A stretch of 64,000 bases of DNA from Ottelia alismoides (lineage: Eukaryota > Streptophyta > Magnoliopsida > Alismatales > Hydrocharitaceae), in assembly GCA_037367405.1 (NCBI GenBank), contig JAZKJV010001869.1, positions 62,001 through 126,000 on the forward strand, given 5' to 3'. Made by a program: the position numbers and the translations under genes. Numbering within the stretch: the first letter of the stretch is position 1; each line of letters begins with the position of its first letter. Positions 1 to 10,683 of the stretch are shown in pieces. Under the pieces are notes generated by a model. It saw only the letters and a list, made by a program, of their open reading frames with translations, was not told the origin of the DNA and ran no database searches.

Positions 1-1786
1 CCCAACGGTCAGTCCAGTTCAATTACAAGTACTAGGGTTCAAATAGGCCCTTGAAAAAGAAGAATTACAGAAAATTAAATCTATCCTAATTCTCTCACAA
101 AATGAAAATAGAAAATCTTCTTTGTGGATACTTGAATTTTTCAAAAAGTTTCTCTGATCTATCTGCAAAGAGAGATTCCGTGGTTAGCATATGTAAGAGA
201 GGAAAGTAGTGGATAAAAGAAAAATTAATGCAAAAGAAAAAAGTAATTAAATAAAATTTAGGCAAGAATCAATATCAAAAAAATAATCACAACAATTAAT
301 TTAAAACCTAAAGATGTGTCACTCTTCTGCAATGGCACCATTTAATGATCCTAATTTGCTCCTCTTTAAGAATAATGTATTATAGTATATGAGATGAAAG
401 TCTGATCATTAAAGGGCACCTTTTTGAATAGGTGGAGTATTTTTGCTTGGTAAGTGTACAAAGGTCAAACCCAAGCTATGGTTTACTTTATATGCATGCT
501 TTCAAATTAGCCTAAATAATTAATCATTTTCAATATTAATACCAATATCAGAAATAATGCTGATGCAGATGAGGATAGAATCAAACAAATGAAAGTTAAA
601 GAAGAAGTAAATAAATAAAAGAGAGAAGAAGAAATGGATCTGTGATGATGAATTTTAATTCCAATAAAAGAATATATAGAAGCCTCAAATAAATTCATAT
701 ATCTAAAATTCCAAGAGGTATTTATCAATAAAATCCTTTGTTGTCGGTTCAAAATATTCAATAATCAAATCTTGCAATTAATTGAGATCAATATCTGAGT
801 TATTCTTTGAAAATTAGATCTCCAAATTCCATGCACATTAACTCCATAAGAATAATCCTCAAATAATAAATTATCATGGAGATATTTAATTATGTCTCTT
901 TTATTTAATCCATGTAGAAATAGATCAATTTTCTCCAAATAGTCATTTAAATGAGTTAAACTAAGCCTGAATAAAACCTCAAATAATAATAGGTTATAAA
1001 AATCTTCTAATTAGTTCACAAATTATAAAAAATTATAGAGCAAGGAACAAGCTTTAAAATGACATAAAATACGTAAAATTTGGATTAAACTAAAACGTAA
1101 TAAAAATAAGTTTCCTATTCAAATTGAGTCTTAGGTGGGACTAATGTACAATTCATAAAAGATGGAGGGGCACCTCTATAATTTGCCATAGGTGGGGGCA
1201 TTTCTATAAAAATTAGAAGGTTGAGGGGCACGTATGTAAAATATCTCAAGTCAAGTGTTTGAGGCGCGTGACTAGACTCTTATGTAATTATTGGATATTA
1301 TGGGGGTCTAGGTTTCCCCAAGTCACATGTGAAGGCGAGGATCGATCAATTTATGGAGACGAAGCTCCACATGGCGCTTCCCTTTGGTTCGATCCACCCA
1401 AGGCGGGGAGGGTTGATATCTCCATGTGGATGCTTCCTTCTGTGTTGGATGGTGAGTTGATCAAAGGTCGAGAGGAGGTGGAATAGGGATTGTAAGACCA
1501 AGGTCGAAAAGGCAAGATCCTACGGTACTTATGCTTCTGCAGGTAGATATTCTTCTTCCTCGGTCCGAAATGTGGGCAGCAATTGATGGAGCGATGAAGA
1601 AAAGATGCTTCAGTAGAGATTTTCTTGCTCTCGTTCTCTTTGGTGGTAGATTAAGTTCAGGCAGAGCTCAAGATTTCGATGGAGCTCCAAGAAGGATGAG
1701 GAACCTCCTCACGATCAGTTTTAGGCAAGGAAAGGTAGAGGATGGATCTTGGGCTCCTGCAAGGGAGAGAAGAAGAAGAAAAAGGA
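1..1786 (-). mobile_element. Distal part of LTR U3 (minus strand), cut off by solo LTR U4
   Basis: Read on the minus strand this continues the LTR at 6484-8609, from which it was split by U4. It opens with a pyrimidine tract ending in a GCAG acceptor-like site (1757-1760), then a moderately GC-rich stretch to about 1260. Next come the short 'cheap' phrases typical of the transcribed half of these LTRs (around 1140-1240), then AT-rich sequence to the window edge. No LTR 3' end with a matching duplication is visible, so the LTR runs off the left side. Frames at 1259-1486 and 1531-1848 have no recognisable product. Confidence 0.6.
1757..1760 (-). other. Splice-acceptor-like GCAG after a pyrimidine tract in LTR U3
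   Basis: On the minus strand a run of C and T directly precedes GCAG. Together with the GTAAGTAT donor at 7241-7250 in the same LTR it would delimit an intron of about 0.8 kb once the inserted U4 is removed. This is a sequence match only. Confidence 0.35.
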
Positions 1787-1791
1787 GAGGT
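1787..1791. repeat. Target-site duplication of solo LTR U4 (left copy)
   Basis: GAGGT here matches GAGGC at 6479-6483 in four of five positions, on either side of the LTR. Confidence 0.55.
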
Positions 1792-4284
1792 GGGATGGGC
1801 AGTGACGATCTAAAAAATACCCTAATTATTTATATTGAATTGTTGTAGTCGGGCAATCAGGATCAATTAAAAATAATCACAAAAATAAATAAATCAATCA
1901 TGTGAATCAAGTATGATTTTATGTTTACCTAACTTGGTCAAGCCCCAGAGTCGACTAAAGCAGGAAAGGAACAACTTAAGGATCAAATTAGGTCAATGCA
2001 CGCTTTCAAAGAGGAATTTTTTATATTTTTTATGCGATATGAGTGAAAATGTAAAATGTGATTGAATTAAATTCTTAGGAGAAATAGGCAACCTAGCCCA
2101 ATTAATTTTTAATTCAAAATCAGATAAAATTAGGCAAATGATATTTTTTGTAAACCTAATTCAATGATGCATGCAAAATATATTTTTTTGGGTTTTTAGG
2201 GTTAAAATGCAATAATGAAAAATGATTGATTTTTATGTCTTTTTATGCAATTTTGTGAACAAACAGAATGCAAAAATTATGAAACTTTGATGGATACTCG
2301 AATATGATGAAATGCGCTTATTGTATTTTTTTAGAATTTTCTGATAATATTTGATTTTTTATGAATTTTGTACTGAAATAGGGTGAAACTTAGCAATTAA
2401 TTCCTAATAAATCCACACCACCAATTATCCAGAAACAAAATTATATCAAATACATATCTTAATGTGCAATCCACGAAACTTGAGTTTGCAGAAAAATATT
2501 ATGTGTGGACCTAATTACAAATCAATTACAAAATTCACTCGTCTAATTGTTTCAAGAACATAATACCTCCATTTTCAACAGAAGTTGGGCAGACATTAAA
2601 GCACAATTAAACACACTTAACCTGAATTTTTGAGAATTTTTGAAGAACGAAATGATGGCGTGCAATTTTTAAATAGAAAATGGGTAAAATAGCCTAGATC
2701 TTCACTCCCTGAATTTTAATAAATCATGCAAGCTTGCAAAATTATAAACTAACTATATGATGATAGAGAATTAAATGTTAAACAACAAGATATTTTTGAT
2801 TTATTATAAGGATAAAGTATACAGGTCAAAATAATGACTCAAACAAGAGGGTTTGTTTGTAATATTGAAATAAAAACTCAACTAAATAAAGTTGCGCCTA
2901 AGGGCACTTCTTTATCTCCCGCGTGACAGACGGAATTCGAGGGACTTTTGAATTTTTTTATCTCCCGACAAAATTTTGTTGAGCAAGGAATTTATTGCCG
3001 GGGGTTGGAAAATTAATGATAAAAATGTTGTCAATGGGTGGTCGTTGCTTTTATCCCCAAAACCCGTGTCAACAAAAGATTATTTTTTTATTTTTTTGCT
3101 ACTTATTAACCTGTATAGCGGACAGGGTCGAACTCAGGGAGGCTACAATTCCCGAGGGTTATTCAATTAATCAGAAACTAATTAAAAGAAAACAGGAATC
3201 TCAAAGGACAACTATCCTTGATTTTTGTGAATTTTTTTGAATCTTTTTAATTTTTTAAATTTTTTTTATTTCTAATTTTTTTTATTTTCTGATTTTCAAA
3301 ATTTTAATGATTTTGATGTTGCAATTTTTTTAATTTTCAAAACGACATGAAGCAATGATTCAAAGGATCAACGCTACACACACCAACTCTTTTTGCAGTT
3401 TTTTCAATTAGTCAAAAATAATCAGAAACATTCAAAGAAAATATTTTTGGGTTTTAAAAGTTTTAAAATGTGTTTGAGAATTTTTATAGACTTTTCGGAT
3501 GTTTTTGTATTTTTCTAAAAATCAAACAAGGAGAAAATAAGAAAATGTGGACAGCCTGGAGTAATTTGCAATTTAAAAATCTTTTAAATGCCCAAAACTC
3601 CTTGCAACTATTTTTAAGATAAACTAGAAATAATTATCTACAAACAGGAACTGAAATCACAATTTTTGGGTTTTTTGTAGAATTTTTTATGATTTTTAGA
3701 AGATTTTTGATATTTTTAACTTTTTTTTGAGTTTTATAAATGATCAATGCGTGAAAATTGGTCAGAAATTAAAAGACAATGAAATACAACTACTCTAATT
3801 TTTTAGAATTTTTAGAGGTATTTTCGAATTTTTATGAATTTTCGAATTTCAAGAAGACAAAAAGGCACTGTTTTTGATTTTTTAATAATGATAAATGAAG
3901 GACAAATGCAATGGAAAATTTATGCTAAGAAAATAATCACATCAGGAGCATAGCACAATTTTCTCAAAATTTTTGGATCATGAATAACATTTATTTCAAT
4001 AAAAGATCATGCAAATTCAATGTTCTGCAGTTCAGGGACTAAAATGTAAATAATCAAAAGTTTTGAACTGAATATAAATAGTCACTGTTTTTTCCTCAAA
4101 TTAGAACAATAATTAAAATCAAGAGGAATTTCGCAATTTACCTAGTAGTATGCAAAGCATGTGACTTAAGGCTCTGGCAGGGGCTTACTGGCAATTTCTG
4201 AGACTTCGAAGGGCTTCTTTTGTAATTTTCTCAAATATAATTTTTTTAAACCCCACATAGGGTTCTCCTGTGTATTGCTTTGGG

Positions 4285-4745
4285 CATAAGTCAAAGGGCT
4301 CAAGGGTGCCGCCCCTCTTCTTCCTCCCCACGCGGGGCGACTACAGGGGAGCAGGGAGGACGCGGCTACAACGGAAGGGTGGCGGTTGGTGCGGCGTGGC
4401 TCGTGCGGTGGGGCGCATGCTTCAGAGGTGGCGCGGGGCGGCACGCTGACGGGCGCGGTTGCTACGCCGGCTGGCAGCGTGGAGGGAGTGCACGGCGGGT
4501 GCGCCGCCCTCGCGGGCTCGCCTGGGGATGTTGGAGGTCGGGCCGACGTTGGCAAGAGACGGAGATGCAGGGGCGCACCGGGGCGAGGTCGCGCGGCCGA
4601 GGGCAGAGCGGGGCAGCGCGGGAGGGGCTGCCGACAGACTTCTGCGGAGGGCAGCGCTGGAGGCGGGCTCGCGGATGGCGGCAGAAGCGGTCAGGCGGAG
4701 CCTGTAGAAGAAGGTGCGGGCGGCGGAGGTGACGGTCCGCCGCCT
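4285..4745 (-). other. CpG-rich island in LTR U4
   Basis: A sharply bounded GC-rich block in an otherwise AT-rich LTR. Long frames are open on both strands (for example 4280-4732 plus, 4166-4555 minus), as expected from low stop density, with Arg/Gly- or Pro/Ala-rich products and no domain. It sits at the same position as the island of solo LTR G (39895-40620), between homologous AT-rich flanks, but the two islands do not align well. Confidence 0.6.
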
Positions 4746-5240
4746 GCTGCAGAAATTTTTTTTATTATTATTATTTTTAATTATGTTTTCTTATGTAACA
4801 GTGGATAATAGTGGATAATAATGAGGAAATTTTTTTATTTTTTTTGTAAATCCGAAAAATAGGAAATAAAAAGCTATAGAAATTCCTCTTTTTTTATTTT
4901 TTATTTTTTTATATTAGTGATCCTGCAAAACAAATGTTAGAGGTAAAGAAACAAATGGTTTTTTTATTTATTTACACAATCAGAAAGTGAATGGGGATTC
5001 AACGAAAGTGGAGGATTAGAATCCGACTCTCCGACCACCGTGTGTGGTCGGAGTTGATAGATCGTGAGAGACAGAAAATGAAGGCGGAGAGATTGCGATG
5101 ATGAGATGAAAATTCGGAATCGGTGGCGGATCAAAATCGTGATGACTAATTTTTTAAGTTCTAGAAGAACAAAATGACGATAAAAAAATGCGACAAAATA
5201 AAAGCGATTAAACTAAGATAAAATGCAAAGAAAAATTTGG

Positions 5241-5250
5241 ATCTCACCTT
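5241..5250 (-). other. Splice-donor-like site in LTR U4 leader
   Basis: The minus strand reads AAGGTGAGAT at the end of a pyrimidine- and C-rich segment, followed by AT-rich sequence. Equivalent donors occur in the other LTRs of the window. Confidence 0.35.
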
Positions 5251-6457
5251 AGGAGTGGAAAATGGACCGTGATCGCCTCGACAAGGCCGACTCGCTGTCA
5301 TCGGACGGCTTGGAGGCTAGGCAACTTCCTCGATGAAATTTCTCTCGGAGATTGGGCTCCTCTCTCTAAAGATTGATCAAGTTAGAATGAGGGAGAAGGA
5401 GCCATATAAATAGAAGAGAGATGAAATTTGAATTTTTGAATTTTTAATGGAGATGAAAATTAAAATGAATTTTTGAATTTTTTTTGGTGGAAGGGAGATG
5501 AAATTTGAAAATGAAAATAAAAGAGAGATAAAACTAATTACAAAATTATCTAATTTTTTTGAATTTCCGTCACTTATTTAATTTGAATTAAAAAATGTTG
5601 TTTTTTTATTTTTTTATGAAGATTAATTAAAAATAACAACTATATACATATACTATATACATATGTGACACTATATCCAAGGATAAATGACGAAATTAGC
5701 CCTTTTTGTGTTTTAATAATTTATTATTTTTTTATTTTTATTTTTATTTTAAAAAAAAGTGGGATTAATTTACAATATATACAAATACAATATGCACAAA
5801 ATACGTGGGAAAATTGCACAAACCACCCCAGAAAACCGACTTTTCAACCGTAACTCCAAAAATTATGAAACTACAGCCATTTTGAAGATAATTTAATTTC
5901 GAGTTCAATGGAAGTAAGATTGATTCAATTTGAGTGGAGACGGAATTGATCTTTTAAAGAGTGCTTAGTGGCTTTTTCCAAGTGTGGCTACTTTTATTCT
6001 GTGCAAGATTTAATTGTGCAATCATTTTTAGTAATTATAACACATTTTTATTTACAACTTTGGTTTTGAATGTTATTTGATTTGAGGTCAATTAAGGTAC
6101 AAATAAATTAGTGTCAGTTTTATACAGATATATACAAAATTAGTGAGAGATATTTACAACCAGATACACACATTTTTTTATTTTCTAATTAAGGACCCTA
6201 TCTCCCCCTACTTTATTCATGGTCGATCAGGTCAAGTCTTGACCTTCTCTCGGGGTTCAGGTCAGCCTGTATACAGTCTTCCTTTTTTTATTTTCTTTTC
6301 TTTATTTTTCCTTTCTTTCTTTATTTATTTATTTTAGAATAAAAGTAGTCAGAAATGTACAATATTTACACACAAATGCAAGTTAGTAAGAATATGGAGT
6401 TAGCGTTATATGCAGGTGTTTTATAAGGGATTTTAAGCTAAAATAAATGAATAAAGA

Positions 6458-6478
6458 TGATGAATCGCAGATTCATCA
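6458..6478 (-). repeat. 21-nt terminal hairpin, 5' end of LTR U4
   Basis: TGATGAATC and GATTCATCA form a perfect 9-bp stem with a GCA loop, ending exactly at the LTR boundary and next to the target duplication. Confidence 0.8.
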
Positions 6479-6483
6479 GAGGC
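6479..6483. repeat. Target-site duplication of solo LTR U4 (right copy)
   Basis: GAGGC, paired with GAGGT at 1787-1791. Confidence 0.55.
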
Positions 6484-8609
6484 GATGGGTGTTGACCATG
6501 AATTTAAGTGATGTGACAAGAACACACGAAGGTGGGGTAGGGGCATGTGGCCACGCACCATGGTGGTGACCTCTGTGCATGAGTGTGGCACCAACAGCAC
6601 GAGGCGTAGGCGCGCACAGTGGCATAGAAGAGTTAGCCCATGTGTGGGGGATGCTATTGTGTTCACTTGGTAGTGGTCCCGTGAGGCAGTGGTCGTGCGG
6701 TGTCGAGGAGGGTGCGGTGGTCTATGGTGTGGCTCCGCATGTGGGGGTGGGCAAACTGGAGATGGAGCGGCGGCAGGATGTTGCTCCTCATTACGCTTGG
6801 TTGTACTCTAGGTGGAGCAGCCTCATGGGCAGAGCTCCTCTACATGGGGGTGTATGCACATCCTACGATGGTCTACTGCAAGGTGGAGGTGTTTTCGGTC
6901 GATGAAGGCGGAGGGTGGTTGTACCGCGAGGGGGTCGTGGCCGTTCTGCTAGAGATGGAGGCATACGACCGTAGTGGGTCGATGTTGTATGTCATCTACA
7001 ACTACCACTAGAAGATCGAGCCTGAAGCTCATTTGTTCATTAAAGGAGAAAAATGGATGGTCAAGCTATATTGACATGGAAGAAGGGAGTTTTATATCTA
7101 TGGGAGATTATGTAAAGGTAGAAAAGAAGTAAGGAGGAGAAGAATAAGGTAAGATGATAGTGTTAGATTTTTGATACAATGATGAAAATGATAACAAAAT
7201 AGCATGAAACGAAACAAAATAAAATTATGAAAAGAAGAAAAGATACTTACTTGTGGATTTGCTTGGGCTCGAACAAGCACGGCTATCTCATATCTGTCGC
7301 TTCCTCAATCTGGTTCGGTGAAAAATCGGAGAAGATATGTAGCTTGGATGCAGCTACGACGAGGTCGACCTCTCCACCTCGGATCTTGCCAGACACGATG
7401 GAAACAATTGTCTCATCGAAAACTTGCTCGGTAGTTGTCACCGTCAAGAAAGTTGAGTCGTTGGATCCCTTCTCTCTCAATTTAGGTGGATAAGGAAGAA
7501 TGAAAAGGGAGAAAGGAATTAAGGAGGAGGAGGAAGAATGGGAGTCAGAAAAGAGGTGGGGTAGAAGTTGGGAAAGAAGTGGGAGAGGTGCTGAGAATGG
7601 AGGTTAATGGAGAAAAAATGAAAATAAAAATAAGAAATAAGAAATAAAAATATAGGCTACTAAAAATAATAAAATAAAGAGAGAGAGATAAAAATAGAAA
7701 ATTTATAAAACTGCCAACAAAATTTGTACAAAATACAATTTTACAGATTTTCTATTTTTGCATTTTAATTAAAAGATATTTACAAAATAAAAATAAAATA
7801 AAATACTAGAGAAAAATAAAATACAAATGTATTTTTTTGGGATTTTTTATAAATAAAAAAAGCAAAAGACATAGGAGGAAAGAATAATATTTACACTATA
7901 TACAGAGTCACGTTGCATTATTTCCAGTGGTAAAATATTTATTTTTATTTTTATAATTATGTAATTTATTTAATATACAATAAAAACTAATAGAAAAAGA
8001 AATAAATCACAAAGGGGTTAAACGTATACATAAAGTGTTAGTGCCAAGTTAGTACATATATACAGTATACAATTAGGTCTCAAAACCGACATTTTGCAAA
8101 CAAACTCTGATTTTAATGAAATCACTTTCATTTGATAGGTAATTTTATAGCTAGAACACTAAAATTGATTTTGGTGAATTTGGAGTTATAGGAGTAGGGA
8201 TTTAGCTGAGAAGTTGGACTCTACAGGTTTTTTCGATTCAAAATCTAAAATTATTTGATCAATGTGAGAATTATTTTGTATTTTTATATCAATTTCATAT
8301 TAAAGTTAGAAAATGAATTAATTCAAAATTAGTTAGTATGAATTTATTAAAAGTCTAGGAAGTTTGGGTAGTTATGGAAGATTGTTTACATATAATATTT
8401 AAAATAATATTTTTTTATTTTTTATTGTTTTTTAATTTTATTTTGAATTATTTTGTGGACTTATTTACACGATAAATATACACTATTAGTCCATTTTTAT
8501 TAAGAAATGTGTTTTGTTAATTTTATGAATTTTGGGACTTCAATTAGGGTTTTGTTTAGGTATGCAAGCTAAGTATAATATATTGAGATGATGATTCACA
8601 TATTCATCA
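6484..8609 (-). mobile_element. Proximal part of LTR U3 (minus strand)
   Basis: The 5' terminus is a decayed copy of the shared 21-nt hairpin (8589-8609). Moving left come AT-rich sequence with the common block 'cggttttgagacc' near 8075, then a pyrimidine-rich leader, a GTAAGTATCT donor-like site at 7241-7250, and a GC-richer part to the U4 insertion at 6483. The LTR resumes at 1786. Whether U3 is a solo LTR or part of a full element cannot be decided, since its other end is outside the window. Confidence 0.65.
7241..7250 (-). other. Splice-donor-like site in LTR U3 leader
   Basis: The minus strand reads ACAA then GTAAGTATCT, close to the plant donor consensus. The acceptor-like partner is at 1757-1760. 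Confidence 0.4.
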
Positions 8610-10040
8610 GGCGGTGTAGCTCCATCAGATGGTGAGGGAGTGGAGCTCCAAGCTCCGATCTTAGCGAAGTCTGAGGTGGAGAGTCCTGGGAAATAGAGAG
8701 GAACTATAGGGAGAACGGATAGTGAGGCGGAGTCGGAGCGAAGAGGGGATGGATGTTGTAATTCATGTACTAGAGATGAACCTGGTGATTTGAACAAGGG
8801 AGATGAATATGAGAAAAGGGGATATACCTGGGGATGAACAATGAGAGATCCTGGACTATCGGAGCAGATGCGGTGTCGAGTTTCCTGGAAGGAGGAACTA
8901 TTAGGATCAACTAGTTCTTGGCCTCCATGCTTCCACAAAAAGAACAAGAGACTACGCAGCTTTGGAGTATCTACACGGCCAGATGAGAGGAGGTTGCAGA
9001 TCTCACCATGCCTTAGTCTCGCCAGCACCCAACAAAAGTTTTTCTGAGCTGTCACTTGAGAAGAATCAAGGCTGGGGAAGGCTATGTAATTGGTGGATGG
9101 GCATTAAAGTCAGAGGTGGTGGTGCTTTAATAGGGGGTGAGCAGAGCGTTGTTATGTTATCAATGGGGGACTTGAATGGTCTATGGAGGTCGTGATGATG
9201 AGGGGCTTACATGCAAGGGGAAATGAAGGTGGGCAATGGTGAGGATTAACAGGCTTTAAAGGGAGAAAATGAGTTGTGTGCATTCTGAAGGTGTAAGAGT
9301 TGGTGGAGGGGTGAGTTGACTGAGGTCAACTCACGGAGACACGTCATTGGTGGAGAGGTGTTGGAGAGAGGAGTAGGGAGCAGTTTGCGTGGCGGTTGAG
9401 GTGGACAAATCAGCAGGTGACACATGGCGCAAGGGTTGACCAAGAAGTTAACTAATGAATAAAATAAAAGAAAATAAAATAATAAATAGGAGAAAGGGTA
9501 AAATCAAAAGGTAGAAAGTTGTTCGACTTTCTGATATCTACAACTTTAATGAAGGAATCGAAACTAAAATAAATCATATATACAAAATAAAGTTTTTATA
9601 TAGGTATTAATTGCCCATTAATCCCATTATTTTAAGTTTTTAGTTTTTTGTATTTTAAATTATATTCTAATTATTGGTTTATATTTAAACAATATATACA
9701 TAATTAATCTAATTTTTATGGATTTTTAATAGGTTAGAAATTAAAAACACCCAAGTATATGTATAATATAAACGTGTTGAAACTTCTTTGTTTTCTCTAT
9801 GTTTTGTGATTTTTTTTGGATTTTATTTCTTAATGCCATGTTAGTTAACAACTCAAAGAAAGTGATAGGAGAAGAATTGAGATAAAGAGGTGATACTTTA
9901 CACACAAAATGATAAGCTCAAGTTAGGCAAAAATAAGGGTCATGAAGTTAATTAATCTATTTTAGTGTATTTGATTATTAAATTCACAAGAGAATTTGTC
10001 TAAGATAGCCATATAAAGTAGATGAATTATGGATTCATCA
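8610..10040 (-). mobile_element. Proximal part of LTR U2, cut by insertion of U3
   Basis: It starts at 10040 with the shared terminal palindrome (10020-10040, TGATGAATC-cata-ATTCATC). It continues leftward through AT-rich sequence, the common 'tagatatcagaaagt' block near 9540 and a W-box palindrome (9311-9334) into a GC-richer leader with a CAG-GTATAT donor-like site near 8821. It stops abruptly at the U3 hairpin. The rest of U2 should lie beyond the left window edge. The minus frame at 8540-9055 crosses the U2/U3 junction and is therefore not a gene. Confidence 0.65.
9311..9334. promoter_or_regulatory. Perfect W-box palindrome in LTR U2
   Basis: GTGAGTTGAC, 4-nt spacer, GTCAACTCAC: a 10-bp perfect inverted repeat holding two head-to-head TTGAC cores, the binding core of plant WRKY factors. 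Its location, upstream of the GC-rich leader, fits an upstream regulatory element of the LTR. Function is inferred. Confidence 0.45.
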
Positions 10041-10683
10041 GTAGGCGTAGGTTGCAAATCTTCCACCGTACATGTGAATTTCACATGTTCTGATGCTTTA
10101 GATGGACGCTTCGATGCAGAGCTAAGGTTCAGGTGTCTGTCCTCCACGTGGATGCTTGTAGTAGCCTCTGTGGCTCCAATCCTTGAGGTTCATACTGAGG
10201 TTGGGGATGTCTACGTCGCAACCATCAGATCTATTGTGAACTATTGCTAGGGACTCAAGTTCACATCCTAGCACCTCCTTCCTCACAACTGAGTGTATCC
10301 TCCCTTGCAGTTGAGTTGTTGCTGTCGATGGCATGGTTGTAGTAAAGTTCAATGGAGGAAGGGTTTTGATCAAACTCTAGGTGACACATGCCTACAGGTT
10401 GAGAGATAGCACTATGAGGGGCATGATGCTCTACTGTTGATGAAGGAGGATGGGCTCAAACCTACATGATTAGCAAAGGGTGAGGTAGGGAACGAAGTAG
10501 GTCCGACTGTGAGATGGAGAAGATGGAGGAAGGACTTTACTGCATGTGGAATGGATCTTGCGTAAAGCTCGAAGGAGGTGGAAGATATGGGAGTTGATTA
10601 ATTTCATTCAAGACTAAAAAAGAAGATTTGGGGAAAATGTAGCAGACAAAGAAGAAGCAAATACAAAAAAGAAAGAAGGAGGG
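10041..10683 (-). mobile_element. Distal segment of the D 3' LTR (U1), left of the copia insertion
   Basis: This is the continuation of 21305-22992 across the copia element; the two pieces join at the GAGGG target site. It is moderately GC-rich and has short open frames on both strands (10029-10250 plus, 10122-10373 minus) with no recognisable product. It ends at the U2 hairpin, so the remainder lies beyond the left window edge. Confidence 0.6.
10679..10683. repeat. Target-site duplication of the copia element (left)
   Basis: GAGGG, identical to 21300-21304. Confidence 0.9.

Larger units (their letters stand above)
1792..6478 (-). mobile_element. Solo LTR U4, Athila-like, minus strand (4.7 kb)
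   Basis: The 5' end (plus-strand right edge) is a perfect 9-bp-arm palindrome, TGATGAATC-gca-GATTCATCA, the terminus shared by the other Athila-like LTRs here. The 3' end reads GCCCATCCC on the minus strand, close to GGCCCATCA of element B, and lies about 55 bp past the shared GATTGCCCG-CTACAA block. No primer site, polypurine tract or coding domain occurs inside, so it is a solo LTR left by LTR-LTR recombination. It split LTR U3. The first 740 bp match the LTR at the right window edge (63268-64000) in inverted orientation, while the distal 2 kb resemble solo LTR G. Confidence 0.75.

Noticed and set aside
4166..4808. Overlapping frames of 129-150 aa in LTR U4
   Set aside because: Same reason as for LTR G; no homology between the two islands' products.
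5405..5413. Plus-strand TATAAATAG in LTR U4 as a promoter
   Set aside because: The LTR is on the minus strand and the sequence downstream on the plus strand shows no leader. The minus-strand reading TATTTATAT is a weaker candidate for the LTR's own promoter.
8540..9055. 171-aa minus frame
   Set aside because: It crosses the U2/U3 insertion junction, so it cannot be an ancestral gene, and its C-terminal part translates the LTR terminal hairpin.
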